Source of the DNA: Vreelandella nanhaiensis
GTDB lineage: Bacteria > Pseudomonadota > Gammaproteobacteria > Pseudomonadales > Halomonadaceae
Assembly (NCBI RefSeq): GCF_003990185.1
Contig: NZ_RZHF01000025.1
Span: 186,143-250,142, forward strand
Direction of reading: 5' to 3'
Length of the DNA: 64,000 bases
In this document: piece by piece, positions 40,071 to 48,063 of the stretch
How the letters are laid out: every line of letters starts with the position of its first letter
Position numbering within the stretch: the first letter of the stretch is position 1
Translations under genes and position numbers: made by a program
Notes under the pieces: model-generated
What the model saw: the letters and a program-made list of their open reading frames with translations, nothing else
Databases searched by the model: none
Told to the model about the DNA's origin: nothing

Positions 40071-42914
40071 ATGGACAGCATTCTGGTCAGGGGTGCACGC
40101 ACCCACAACCTCAAGCAGATCGATGTAGAACTGCCCCGCGACAAGCTGATTGTGATTACCGGCCTGTCAGGCTCAGGTAAATCGTCGCTGGCGTTTGACA
40201 CACTTTATGCCGAAGGACAGCGTCGCTATGTAGAATCGCTCTCTACCTATGCGCGCCAGTTCCTGTCGATGATGGAAAAGCCCGATGTGGATCACATTGG
40301 GGGGCTATCGCCTGCCATCTCCATCGAGCAGAAATCCACCTCCCACAACCCACGTTCGACCGTGGGCACCATCACTGAAATATACGATTACCTGCGCCTG
40401 CTGTTTGCCCGAGCCGGCACACCCCGCTGCCCCGAACACGGCGAGGATCTGGAAGCCCAAACCATTTCTCAGATGGTCGACCAGGTAATGAATCTGGCCG
40501 AGGGCACCAGACTGATGCTTCTGGCCCCTGTGGTAAAAGGACGCAAGGGCGAACACCTACAGCTGCTGGCTGAGCTGCGCGCTCAAGGATTTGTGCGTGC
40601 GCTTATTGATGGCCAGGTGCTGGAGCTTGACGATGTCGCGCCGTTGGATAAGCGCAAGAAGCACGATATCAGCGTGGTGGTTGACCGCTTCAAGGTACGC
40701 GACGACATCGCCCAGCGTCTGGCCGAGTCATTCGAGACCGCACTCAACCTGGCCGACGGCACCGCCATGATCCACTTTATGGATGGCGAGCAGGAGGATA
40801 TGGCCTTCTCGTCACGTTTTGCCTGTCCGGTCTGCGGCTACTCGCTGTCTGAACTTGAGCCGCGTATGTTCTCGTTCAACAACCCAGCGGGCGCTTGCCC
40901 AACCTGTGATGGTCTGGGCATACAGCAGTATTTCGATCCCGAAAAGCTGATCAGCCACCCTGAGCTCTCGCTGGCAGAAGGCGTCATCAAGGGCTGGGAT
41001 CGGCGCAATATCTATTATTTTACTCAGCTACAGGCGCTTGCCAAACACTACGGCTTTGAGCTCGAAACGCCGTGGAAAGAGCTCCCCCGCCATGAGCAGG
41101 AGATCATTCTCAACGGTAGCGGCAGCGAAAAGATTCCGTTTGCCTATGTCGGCGACCGAGGCCGCAAAGTCACCCGCGAGCACGCCTTCGAGGGTGTATT
41201 GCCTAATATGCAGCGCCGCTACCGTGAAACCGAGTCCAACATGGTGCGCGATGACCTGGCGAAATATATTGCCATGCAGCCTTGTGCCACGTGTCACGGC
41301 ACACGCCTGCGTAAGGAATCGCGTCATGTGTTTGTGGATGATCGTAATATTGCCGACGTGGTACGTACCCCGATCGGCGAGGCGCAGCGCTATTTTGCAG
41401 CGCTAAAACTGCCAGGCCGTAAAGGTGAGATTGCCGACAAGATCGTCAATGAAATTCATGCCCGGCTGGAGTTCCTGGTTAACGTCGGGCTTGATTATCT
41501 GAACCTTGAACGCAGTGCCGATACGCTTTCAGGCGGTGAAGCCCAGCGGATTCGTCTGGCAAGCCAGATCGGCGCGGGTCTCGTCGGGGTCATGTACATT
41601 CTTGACGAACCCTCAATCGGCCTGCACCAACGCGACAATGACCGGCTGTTGAAAACCCTGGAGCGCCTGCGCGACTTGGGCAACACCGTGATTGTGGTAG
41701 AGCATGACGAGGATGCTATCCGCGCGGCTGATCACGTGCTGGATATTGGCCCTGGCGCAGGTGTTCACGGCGGTGAAATTGTCGCGCAGGGAACGCCCCA
41801 AGAGGTCATGGATAACCCCAACTCACTAACCGGCCAGTATCTGACCGGCACTCGCGAGATCAGCGTGCCGCCTTATCGCATTCCCGGTAACCCGGAAAAA
41901 CAGTTGGTGTTACGTGGCGCGACAGGCAACAACCTGCAGAATGTGACCCTCAGCTTGCCGCTGGGGCTTTTCATCGCAATTACCGGCGTATCAGGATCGG
42001 GCAAATCGACCCTGATCAATGGCACGCTGATGCCCATTGCCGCGCGTGAGCTGAACCGGGCGACGACGCTGACGGCTGCGCCCTACAAGAAGATCGAAGG
42101 GCTCGACCAGCTCGATAAAGTGATCGATATCGACCAGAGCCCGATCGGACGTACGCCCCGCTCCAACCCGGCCACCTATACCGGCATCTTCACGCCCATC
42201 CGTGAACTATTTGCCGGCACCCAGGAGGCACGCTCGCGCGGTTACAAACCGGGACGCTTCAGCTTCAACGTCAAGGGCGGGCGCTGCGAGGCATGCCAAG
42301 GCGAGGGCATGATCAAGGTCGAGATGCACTTTCTGCCCGATATCTATGTGCCGTGTGATGTCTGCAAGGGCAAGCGCTACAACCGCGAGACACTGGATAT
42401 TCACTACAAGGGTAAAACGATCCACGAAGTGCTGGAAATGACGGTTGAGGACGCGCTTGAGTTCTTTAGCCCAGTGCCGGCTATCGCACGACGCCTGCAA
42501 ACGCTGATGGATGTAGGCCTTTCCTATATTCGCCTGGGCCAGAGCGCCACCACGCTTTCCGGTGGTGAAGCGCAGCGTGTCAAGCTTGCCCGCGAGCTTG
42601 CCAAGCGCGACACCGGCAAGACCCTATATATCCTTGATGAACCCACGACCGGGCTACACTTTGAGGATATCCGGCAGCTCTTGACCGTTCTGCATCGCCT
42701 GCGCGACCACGGCAATACCATCGTGGTGATCGAACACAACCTGGATGTGATCAAAACCGCGGACTGGATTGTCGACCTAGGCCCCGAAGGCGGCTCCGGC
42801 GGTGGGAAAATTATCGCCGAAGGCACACCAGAGAAAGTCGCCAAACAGAGCGTGTCACATACAGGACGCTTTCTCTCCCCGCTGCTTGAGCGCGGCAACC
42901 GCGCCACTTCGTAA
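40071..42914 (+). CDS. uvrA: Excinuclease ABC subunit A
   Basis: 947 aa (E. coli 940). Nucleotide excision repair damage-recognition ATPase. Two ABC units: Walker A motifs GLSGSGKSS and GVSGSGKST, signatures LSGGEAQRI and LSGGEAQRV. Zinc modules include CPVCGYS...CPTCDG, CATCHG and CEACQGEG...CDVCKG. The start at 40071 ([16 protein letters not shown]) follows GAGG; the frame upstream is not family sequence. The divergent ssb/MFS/uvrA arrangement puts two DNA-repair functions together. Confidence 0.98.
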   Translation: MDSILVRGARTHNLKQIDVELPRDKLIVITGLSGSGKSSLAFDTLYAEGQRRYVESLSTYARQFLSMMEKPDVDHIGGLSPAISIEQKSTSHNPRSTVGTITEIYDYLRLLFARAGTPRCPEHGEDLEAQTISQMVDQVMNLAEGTRLMLLAPVVKGRKGEHLQLLAELRAQGFVRALIDGQVLELDDVAPLDKRKKHDISVVVDRFKVRDDIAQRLAESFETALNLADGTAMIHFMDGEQEDMAFSSRFACPVCGYSLSELEPRMFSFNNPAGACPTCDGLGIQQYFDPEKLISHPELSLAEGVIKGWDRRNIYYFTQLQALAKHYGFELETPWKELPRHEQEIILNGSGSEKIPFAYVGDRGRKVTREHAFEGVLPNMQRRYRETESNMVRDDLAKYIAMQPCATCHGTRLRKESRHVFVDDRNIADVVRTPIGEAQRYFAALKLPGRKGEIADKIVNEIHARLEFLVNVGLDYLNLERSADTLSGGEAQRIRLASQIGAGLVGVMYILDEPSIGLHQRDNDRLLKTLERLRDLGNTVIVVEHDEDAIRAADHVLDIGPGAGVHGGEIVAQGTPQEVMDNPNSLTGQYLTGTREISVPPYRIPGNPEKQLVLRGATGNNLQNVTLSLPLGLFIAITGVSGSGKSTLINGTLMPIAARELNRATTLTAAPYKKIEGLDQLDKVIDIDQSPIGRTPRSNPATYTGIFTPIRELFAGTQEARSRGYKPGRFSFNVKGGRCEACQGEGMIKVEMHFLPDIYVPCDVCKGKRYNRETLDIHYKGKTIHEVLEMTVEDALEFFSPVPAIARRLQTLMDVGLSYIRLGQSATTLSGGEAQRVKLARELAKRDTGKTLYILDEPTTGLHFEDIRQLLTVLHRLRDHGNTIVVIEHNLDVIKTADWIVDLGPEGGSGGGKIIAEGTPEKVAKQSVSHTGRFLSPLLERGNRATS

Positions 42915-42923
42915 CCTGCCATT

Positions 42924-42947
42924 CCAGGGTGGGCATTCGCCCACCCT
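42924..42947 (+). terminator. Hairpin after uvrA
   Basis: CAGGGTGGGC and GCCCACCCTG form a perfect 10-bp stem with a 4-nt loop, 9 bp after the stop. The T-run is delayed (TGGTTTT), so efficiency is uncertain. Confidence 0.65.
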
Positions 42948-43087
42948 GCTCTTGGTTTTATGCCATAATTTAGCCGAATCAACTTCTGTATCAATGTAGC
43001 TAGGCCGCGCAGCATGCGATTAAATTGCTTATTGTCATTAGCCGAATAACTTGATATTTGTTAGGCAATACTCATGGAGATCAAGCT

Positions 43088-43831
43088 GTGAGCGAAGATC
43101 AAAGCTGCATCATTCATCACTTCAGTCATTACTGCTCGTTGAGTAAAGAAGAAAAAGAGCTCTTGGTGACACTCGAAGAGAGCCCTACGGATATAAAGTC
43201 AGGCGCGCTGCTGTGGGAAATAGGTGATTCGGCTAACGAATTCTGTACTTTAAAGAGTGGTTGGGCTTACTCCTATCGCCATCTGGAAAACGGCGACCGA
43301 CAGATTCTGGAGATTTACTTACCCGGCGATATTATTGGGCTGCGTGAGTTCGCGTTTTCCCAGCGCCTGGAAAATGTCCGCATGATCACGAATGGCGTGG
43401 TGTGCCATTTCCCGCATAAGCGCCTGCTTGAGATATTTCGCCTGTCAGTGCCTCTCACCTCCGTGATGTTTGCAATTGCCAGCCGACATCAGGCCTTGAC
43501 CACAGAGCGACTGATAACCCTTGCCAGACGTAGCGCACGTCAAAAAACCGCGCACTTTCTTTACGAGATGCATGCCCGGCTGTCTCAAACCAACAGCCAT
43601 CTTGACGGCAAGTTCAAACTTCCTCTCTCCCAAGAGCAGCTTGCCGACATCCTGGGCTTAAGCCCTGTACACGTTAGCCGCACGTTCAGCCTACTGAGCG
43701 AAGAAGGTCTGGTGTATCGCGACCGGCACAATGTCACTATCCCCAACCTGGAGGCGCTGGCAGCGGCAGGTGAGTTTGATGAATGCTACCTGAATGACAA
43801 CGTTAGACCACTGTTTGAAGCCTGTGCCTAA
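43088..43831 (+). CDS. Crp/Fnr-family transcription regulator
   Basis: 247 aa. The N-terminal cyclic-nucleotide-type beta-barrel (about residues 20-140, with LLWEIGDSANEFCTLKSGWAYSYR) is joined to a winged helix with LSQEQLADILGLSPVHVSRTF (about 190-215). Cysteines are few and not in the FNR iron-sulfur pattern, so oxygen sensing of that kind is unlikely; the ligand is unknown. The GTG at 43088 follows GGAG at 8 bp, better than the TTG at 43058. A terminator follows. Confidence 0.88.
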   Translation: MSEDQSCIIHHFSHYCSLSKEEKELLVTLEESPTDIKSGALLWEIGDSANEFCTLKSGWAYSYRHLENGDRQILEIYLPGDIIGLREFAFSQRLENVRMITNGVVCHFPHKRLLEIFRLSVPLTSVMFAIASRHQALTTERLITLARRSARQKTAHFLYEMHARLSQTNSHLDGKFKLPLSQEQLADILGLSPVHVSRTFSLLSEEGLVYRDRHNVTIPNLEALAAAGEFDECYLNDNVRPLFEACA

Positions 43832-43838
43832 CTCCCCT

Positions 43839-43870
43839 TACCGCGTGCCGCCAGCACGCGGTAGCTTTTT
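43839..43870 (+). terminator. Terminator after the Crp/Fnr-family gene
   Basis: TACCGCGTGC and GCACGCGGTA form a 10-bp stem with a 5-nt loop followed by GCTTTTT. Confidence 0.85.
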
Positions 43871-43951
43871 AGAGAGCGCGCCTAGCGCTTTTGCTACTGG
43901 CCGATCTGCCATGAGTATCCGGCTTTTCTTACCCAACCCTAATGTGCCGAT

Positions 43952-44497
43952 ATGAAACCTTATTCAACTGCTTTGGCAAGTGCCGCTCTTCTCCTTATCG
44001 CTCCTTTAACACCAGCGGCAAGCTTTAATATGGAGGACGTGCAAACGCATGGTCAGTGGCAATCAATGACGCTTGCGCTAGGTAATGAGCACCACTTTCG
44101 CGCCGTTGAGACCCAAAGTTACTCGGATGCCACCCTTAGCCTGAACGCTACACAACACGTGTGTGATCTACCGTGGCTTGAAATGCGCGTTACGCTGGAA
44201 CAACAGCAGGGTGAGAGTAAAACCGTTAACCTAGTGCCCACTCGGCTGCGCATTGATGAACAGCCCGTGATGGATACCATGGCCGAGTTTATTACCGAGC
44301 GCGGCGATGACGGCTTTTACGTACACTTTTATCTTGCCGATATGCCGACATTAATCCATCAGATGGCGCAAGGCGAGCAGCTTTTCCTGGGCTTTGATCA
44401 AGGCGAGCAGCCGCCTTGGTACATGACGTTCCAACTCGAGGGTGCCAATCGCGCCATTGAGCGCATGCAGAACTTGTGCGAGACGGCCTCAAGCTAG
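43952..44497 (+). CDS. Secreted protein of unknown function
   Basis: 181 aa, not recognised. The N-terminus (MKPYSTALASAALLLIAPLTPAA) is a clear Sec signal peptide with cleavage near residue 23-24. The mature part is acidic, has two cysteines (in HVCDLPW and NLCETA) that could pair, and shows alternating hydrophobic residues suggesting a beta-rich fold. It is downstream of the Crp/Fnr gene but separated by its terminator, and it converges on the GGDEF remnant. Probably periplasmic. Confidence 0.65.
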   Translation: MKPYSTALASAALLLIAPLTPAASFNMEDVQTHGQWQSMTLALGNEHHFRAVETQSYSDATLSLNATQHVCDLPWLEMRVTLEQQQGESKTVNLVPTRLRIDEQPVMDTMAEFITERGDDGFYVHFYLADMPTLIHQMAQGEQLFLGFDQGEQPPWYMTFQLEGANRAIERMQNLCETASS

Positions 44498-44533
44498 CCA
44501 AGATTTCGATGATGGGATGTGACGTTTAAGCGC

Positions 44534-44767
44534 TTACACTACTGCCTCAACACGGATTCGACCGTTGCGCTTGACGCGATACATGGCTGCATCGGCACGC
44601 GAGATTAAGGTTATCGGATGCGTTGGCAATGCATAAGACTGACCAACGGCATTAAGGTTGGTACTGACGACCTGAATACGCAAGTTATCGGCGGCCAGTA
44701 CCAGCAAGGCACCAAATAATTGCCGTAAAGGGTAATGCTTAGCTACAACCCAGCCTTTAGTTATCGA
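44534..44767 (-). pseudogene. Remnant of a GGDEF-domain gene
   Basis: About 77 codons directly behind the motD stop. The end reads LISRADAAMYRVKRNGRIRVE, the C-terminal helix and strand of a GGDEF (diguanylate cyclase) domain, preceded by a weaker match (VLAADNLRIQVV) to the strand before it. The catalytic GGDEF/GGEEF region and any start signal are missing. It appears to be the left-over 3' end of a deleted diguanylate cyclase gene. Confidence 0.65.
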
Positions 44768-44768
44768 T

Positions 44769-45437
44769 TTACCCTTCAGGCTGTTGGCGTAGCAGCAGCT
44801 CAACGCGCCGATTAGCGGCTCGCCCTGCTGGCGTTGCGTTACTTTCCATGGGTTGGGTGTCGGCATAGCCAACGGCCCGCATGCGAGAAATAGCGACTCC
44901 CTGGCGCTCTAGATGACGCATCACCGCAATAGCACGTCCGGCGGAAAGCTCCCAGTTGGAAGGAAAACGGGCCGTGGCAATAGGAATATTGTCAGTATGC
45001 CCTTCAACGGATATCTGCCCCTCGAAGGTTGCCAGCGCGTCAATCAGGCTTTCTATCACATCCTGGCCTTGAGATGTCAGTACTGCCTCACCACTGGAGA
45101 ACAAAAGGCTATCGTCAATACGTAGCGTCACGCCTTCCTGGCCTTGTGATACGCTGACACCTGGTATGTCCAGCGCCGCCATATGTGGCTGCAATCCGCT
45201 GTGGCGCGGATATATCCCGGTGGCAAGCGTTGCCAAGGGCAGCGAATCAACTAGGCTGGCGGGTATGCCAGCGCTACCTTGTGCTTCACTTCCACCTGGG
45301 GGTGCCAGGGCTAATAACAGTACAAACAGGGTAATTAGCAGCGTCAAAACGTCCAAATAGCTGGTCAACCAACCCTCATCGCTCTCGCCCTGCCCAGGTG
45401 GCAGCTCCAGCGCATGGCGCGTGTCACGATCCAGCAT
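44769..45437 (-). CDS. motD: Flagellar stator protein MotD (MotB-type)
   Basis: 222 aa. A single membrane helix carries the essential ion-binding Asp29 (SYLDVLTLLITLFV), followed by a plug-like linker and an OmpA-type peptidoglycan-binding domain (VEGHTDN at about 145-150, NWELSAGRA). It works with MotC as the second stator type described in Pseudomonas. It starts 4 bp after the motC stop. Confidence 0.93.
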   Translation of the reverse strand: MLDRDTRHALELPPGQGESDEGWLTSYLDVLTLLITLFVLLLALAPPGGSEAQGSAGIPASLVDSLPLATLATGIYPRHSGLQPHMAALDIPGVSVSQGQEGVTLRIDDSLLFSSGEAVLTSQGQDVIESLIDALATFEGQISVEGHTDNIPIATARFPSNWELSAGRAIAVMRHLERQGVAISRMRAVGYADTQPMESNATPAGRAANRRVELLLRQQPEG

Positions 45438-45441
45438 CGCC

Positions 45442-46260
45442 TTAACCTTTTATGGGAGTGCTTGCGGCGCTAGGCCGAGGCTTGATACTCGCATCCCGAA
45501 TTTCATCGTTGTAGTTGGCAATAAACGAGTTCAGCGTCTCTTCAATAAATGACGGCAAGCGACGCTTGGTAATCAGCGAGATACCTTCCAGCACCATGTT
45601 CATGGTGATAAGGCGTTCTTCGGTACGCCGTTCAAGCTTCACAGCAATGGGCTTGAACACTAGGTTGGCCAACAAGATACCGTAAAATGTAGTGAGTAGC
45701 GCAACCGCCATACGCGGGCCAATCACATCCAGGTCACCGGCATCCATGACTTCGAGCATATTGACCAGCCCTACCAGCGTACCGATCATGCCAAACGCCG
45801 GCGCGTAGGTCGCCATCGTGCGAAAAATCTGCGCTTCGGCGTGTTCGCGGGCCTTCAAGCGGGCAATTCGCCAGCGCAACATATCGAAGATTTCATCCTC
45901 TTTGGTATTGGCAATCACCAATTGTATACCGGTACGCAAAAACGGGTTACGGGTATGCTCAAGCTCTTTTTCCACCGCCCGGACATCGCCCTTGAACCAT
46001 AGCCGGGCCATGGCAACCAGCTCGTTGATATCATCACGCACATAGGTGTTTTCGCGCCGGAAAACCAGGCCGACCAGGCGTACGACACGCAGCACTTCTT
46101 TAAGTGGATAACTGATAAACGTGGCGGCCAAAGTCCCGGTTACTACAATGGCTAACCCGGGCAGGTTGATAAAACTTTCAGGGGATTCAGCAGTAAAAAA
46201 CAGCACGCTTACCAGCAGCAGTATACTAGCGAATATACCTATCAGCGTAGACGGGTTCAT
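45442..46260 (-). CDS. motC: Flagellar stator protein MotC (MotA-type)
   Basis: 272 aa with four membrane segments (about residues 6-23, 34-50, 150-175, 185-205). The cytoplasmic loop has the charged residues that touch the rotor (RNPFLRTGIQLV) and TM3 carries the conserved TYAPAFGMIGTLVGLV. The start is the ATG at 46258-46260 with GAGGAG 7 bp upstream; the preceding in-frame TTG was rejected. Operon with fliA and motD. Confidence 0.94.
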   Translation of the reverse strand: MNPSTLIGIFASILLLVSVLFFTAESPESFINLPGLAIVVTGTLAATFISYPLKEVLRVVRLVGLVFRRENTYVRDDINELVAMARLWFKGDVRAVEKELEHTRNPFLRTGIQLVIANTKEDEIFDMLRWRIARLKAREHAEAQIFRTMATYAPAFGMIGTLVGLVNMLEVMDAGDLDVIGPRMAVALLTTFYGILLANLVFKPIAVKLERRTEERLITMNMVLEGISLITKRRLPSFIEETLNSFIANYNDEIRDASIKPRPSAASTPIKG

Positions 46261-46300
46261 CAACGACTCCTCGCCGGTTATAGTGGATTAAAATAGCGAT

Positions 46301-47002
46301 TCAGACCGCATCATTAAGACGAGCGCGCAGGCGACTGATGGCCTGACTATGCAGTTGGGATACGCGGGATTCCGTTACCCCCAGCACAGCGCCGACTTCC
46401 TTCAGGTTCAGCTCCTCCTGGTAATAGAGCGCCATCAAAAGCTTTTCACGCTCGGGTAGGGCATCAATGGCCGCAATCAGGGTCTGCCGCTGTTGCTCGT
46501 CAAGCAACTGGTCAAACGGCAAGTTGCCGGCATCCAGGCTTGCCGGTTCACCGCCATCAGCCACCAGTTCCTCAAACGGCAGCAGTTGACCGCTATTGGT
46601 ATCGTTGAGCAGCTGTTGATACTCGCTAAGCGGCATCTCAAGCTCACGGGCAATTTCGCCCTCTTCCGGCGGTCGGCCGAGCTGTTGTTCCAGGCGTCTG
46701 ATGGTATCGTCCACCGCCCGCGCTGCGCGCCTAACGCTGCGTGGCAGCCAGTCCCGGGTACGCAGCTCATCAAGCATCGCGCCACGAATGCGCTGGCTGG
46801 CAAACGTCGCAAAGCTCGCGCCTTGCGTTGCATCAAAGCGGCCTAGCGCCTCCAAAAGCCCCACCGTGCCCGCCTGAACAAGATCATCAAGTTCAATGCT
46901 TGCTGGCAATCTGACCTGCAGCGTTAAGGCATGACGTCTTACTAGCGGCATATACTGTGTCAGAAGCTCACGTTGTTGAATCCTGCCTTGTGCTGTGTAC
47001 AT
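46301..47002 (-). CDS. fliA: Flagellar RNA polymerase sigma factor FliA (sigma 28)
   Basis: 233 aa. Region 2 (LVRRHALTLQVRLPASIELDDLVQAGTVGLLEALGRFD), region 3 and region 4 (LPEREKLLMALYYQEELNLKEVGAVLGVTESRVSQLHSQAI) are all present. It directs late flagellar and chemotaxis genes. It lies between flhE and motC, the place it has next to flhG in polar flagellates. Confidence 0.97.
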   Translation of the reverse strand: MYTAQGRIQQRELLTQYMPLVRRHALTLQVRLPASIELDDLVQAGTVGLLEALGRFDATQGASFATFASQRIRGAMLDELRTRDWLPRSVRRAARAVDDTIRRLEQQLGRPPEEGEIARELEMPLSEYQQLLNDTNSGQLLPFEELVADGGEPASLDAGNLPFDQLLDEQQRQTLIAAIDALPEREKLLMALYYQEELNLKEVGAVLGVTESRVSQLHSQAISRLRARLNDAV

Positions 47003-47028
47003 CTTCTTGCCTCGCGGCTATACAACCT

Positions 47029-47433
47029 TCACTGATAGTTCACAATGACTTGGAGCCCCTGTACGCGTACTGGGCGCTGACCGGGCCTTAAGCTAAAACG
47101 GAAATGCAGCGGTTCATTCGCGTGCCTGCCTGCCAGTTGGGTCACGGTGCCGCGCATTCCGGACAGCGCAACGCACTGCTCAGGATGACAAAGCCACACG
47201 TTGATGGCACTACCTGGCGGTGCATCCAGACGCCAGTGTATCCGGTCAATAACCCCCGCCTGAGACAGCACACCGCTGGGTGGTGCGACTGGCTGGCTGC
47301 GGCTGTCACGATCGCTCATAGCCACCATGACGCTCTGCACCTGGGCACTCCAACTGCCTGCAGCGTGTGCAGCACCGATAAGCCCCACGGCGAGCCAGCA
47401 GCTGCCTATTATCTTTACATACCAGCTTAACAT
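47029..47433 (-). CDS. flhE: Flagellar periplasmic protein FlhE
   Basis: 134 aa with a signal peptide (cleavage after AHA, residue 24-25). The middle WLCHPEQCVALSGMRGTV corresponds to the two-cysteine loop of E. coli FlhE (LCSQSRCVEL), followed by the shared EPLHFRF and the same terminal VIVNY. In enterobacteria FlhE is encoded behind flhA and is thought to guard the export gate against proton leak. Here it is three genes downstream of flhA, before fliA. Confidence 0.85.
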   Translation of the reverse strand: MLSWYVKIIGSCWLAVGLIGAAHAAGSWSAQVQSVMVAMSDRDSRSQPVAPPSGVLSQAGVIDRIHWRLDAPPGSAINVWLCHPEQCVALSGMRGTVTQLAGRHANEPLHFRFSLRPGQRPVRVQGLQVIVNYQ

Positions 47434-47502
47434 GCTTGATACATCCTCAAGGCCACGGATCCTATCAAAGTTGCTCTCGCAAGCAGGCTTATGACCGCCA
47501 CG

Positions 47503-48063
47503 TTAACGCGCCAGCAACAGCAGGTCTGTCGCCAGATAATAGGCGGCGGCGTCACGCAAATTATTCAATAACCCCTGGCGTGGTAAATGAGGCTCATGCA
47601 GTGCCAGCAGACGCTGTGGCCCACCATTTTCACGCGCCTCGCGCAATACACGGTACATTTGCGAAAAAGCCTGTGCATCGCTATTAATCCATAGTGCCCA
47701 GCGGGTATGTTGAGCGCTTAACCGGGCAAGGTCAGGAGCGCCCGCATTCACCAAGTGGATATCCCAATCATCGGGGCTACCTGCCCAGCTTCGGCCAATC
47801 TCGGACCATTGCTCTAACCGACTTTTTACCCGGCTAACCGCCTGCACGCCGTGCCCCGTTACGCCGATAATAAACAACGGTTTTTGCGGCGCCTGCCGGG
47901 TTGGCTCTAGCATTTGGGCGACAGGTGACCACTCAGGCTGACGAGGTGCAGCGCTGACTGGCTCAGCGTCTAGCGGCACGAAAGCGTCATCCGTGGTACG
48001 TGCCTGCTTCAGCCGTTGGGCATCGGCCCATTGACGCAGCCCGGCGGCCTGATCCTGACTCAT
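47503..48063 (-). CDS. Degenerate FlhG-like protein without ATPase site
   Basis: 186 aa in the position of flhG (between flhF and fliA), overlapping the flhF stop by 4 bp. The N-terminus holds DQAAGLR (residues 4-10), the motif by which FlhG stimulates the FlhF GTPase. Residues 62-81 (PLFIIGVTGHGVQAVSRV) line up with the FlhG P-loop but have lost the lysines and glycines of KGGVGKT. Residues 128-186 (SDAQAFSQMYRVLREARENGG) follow the C-terminal part of FlhG. It is 80-90 residues shorter than FlhG. Probably an FlhF regulator that no longer binds ATP. Confidence 0.75.
   Translation of the reverse strand: MSQDQAAGLRQWADAQRLKQARTTDDAFVPLDAEPVSAAPRQPEWSPVAQMLEPTRQAPQKPLFIIGVTGHGVQAVSRVKSRLEQWSEIGRSWAGSPDDWDIHLVNAGAPDLARLSAQHTRWALWINSDAQAFSQMYRVLREARENGGPQRLLALHEPHLPRQGLLNNLRDAAAYYLATDLLLLAR

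Noticed and set aside
44534..44872. 112-codon frame behind motD as a real gene
   Set aside because: Its first 35 codons overlap motD in another frame and the rest is only the C-terminus of a GGDEF domain; treated as a remnant.
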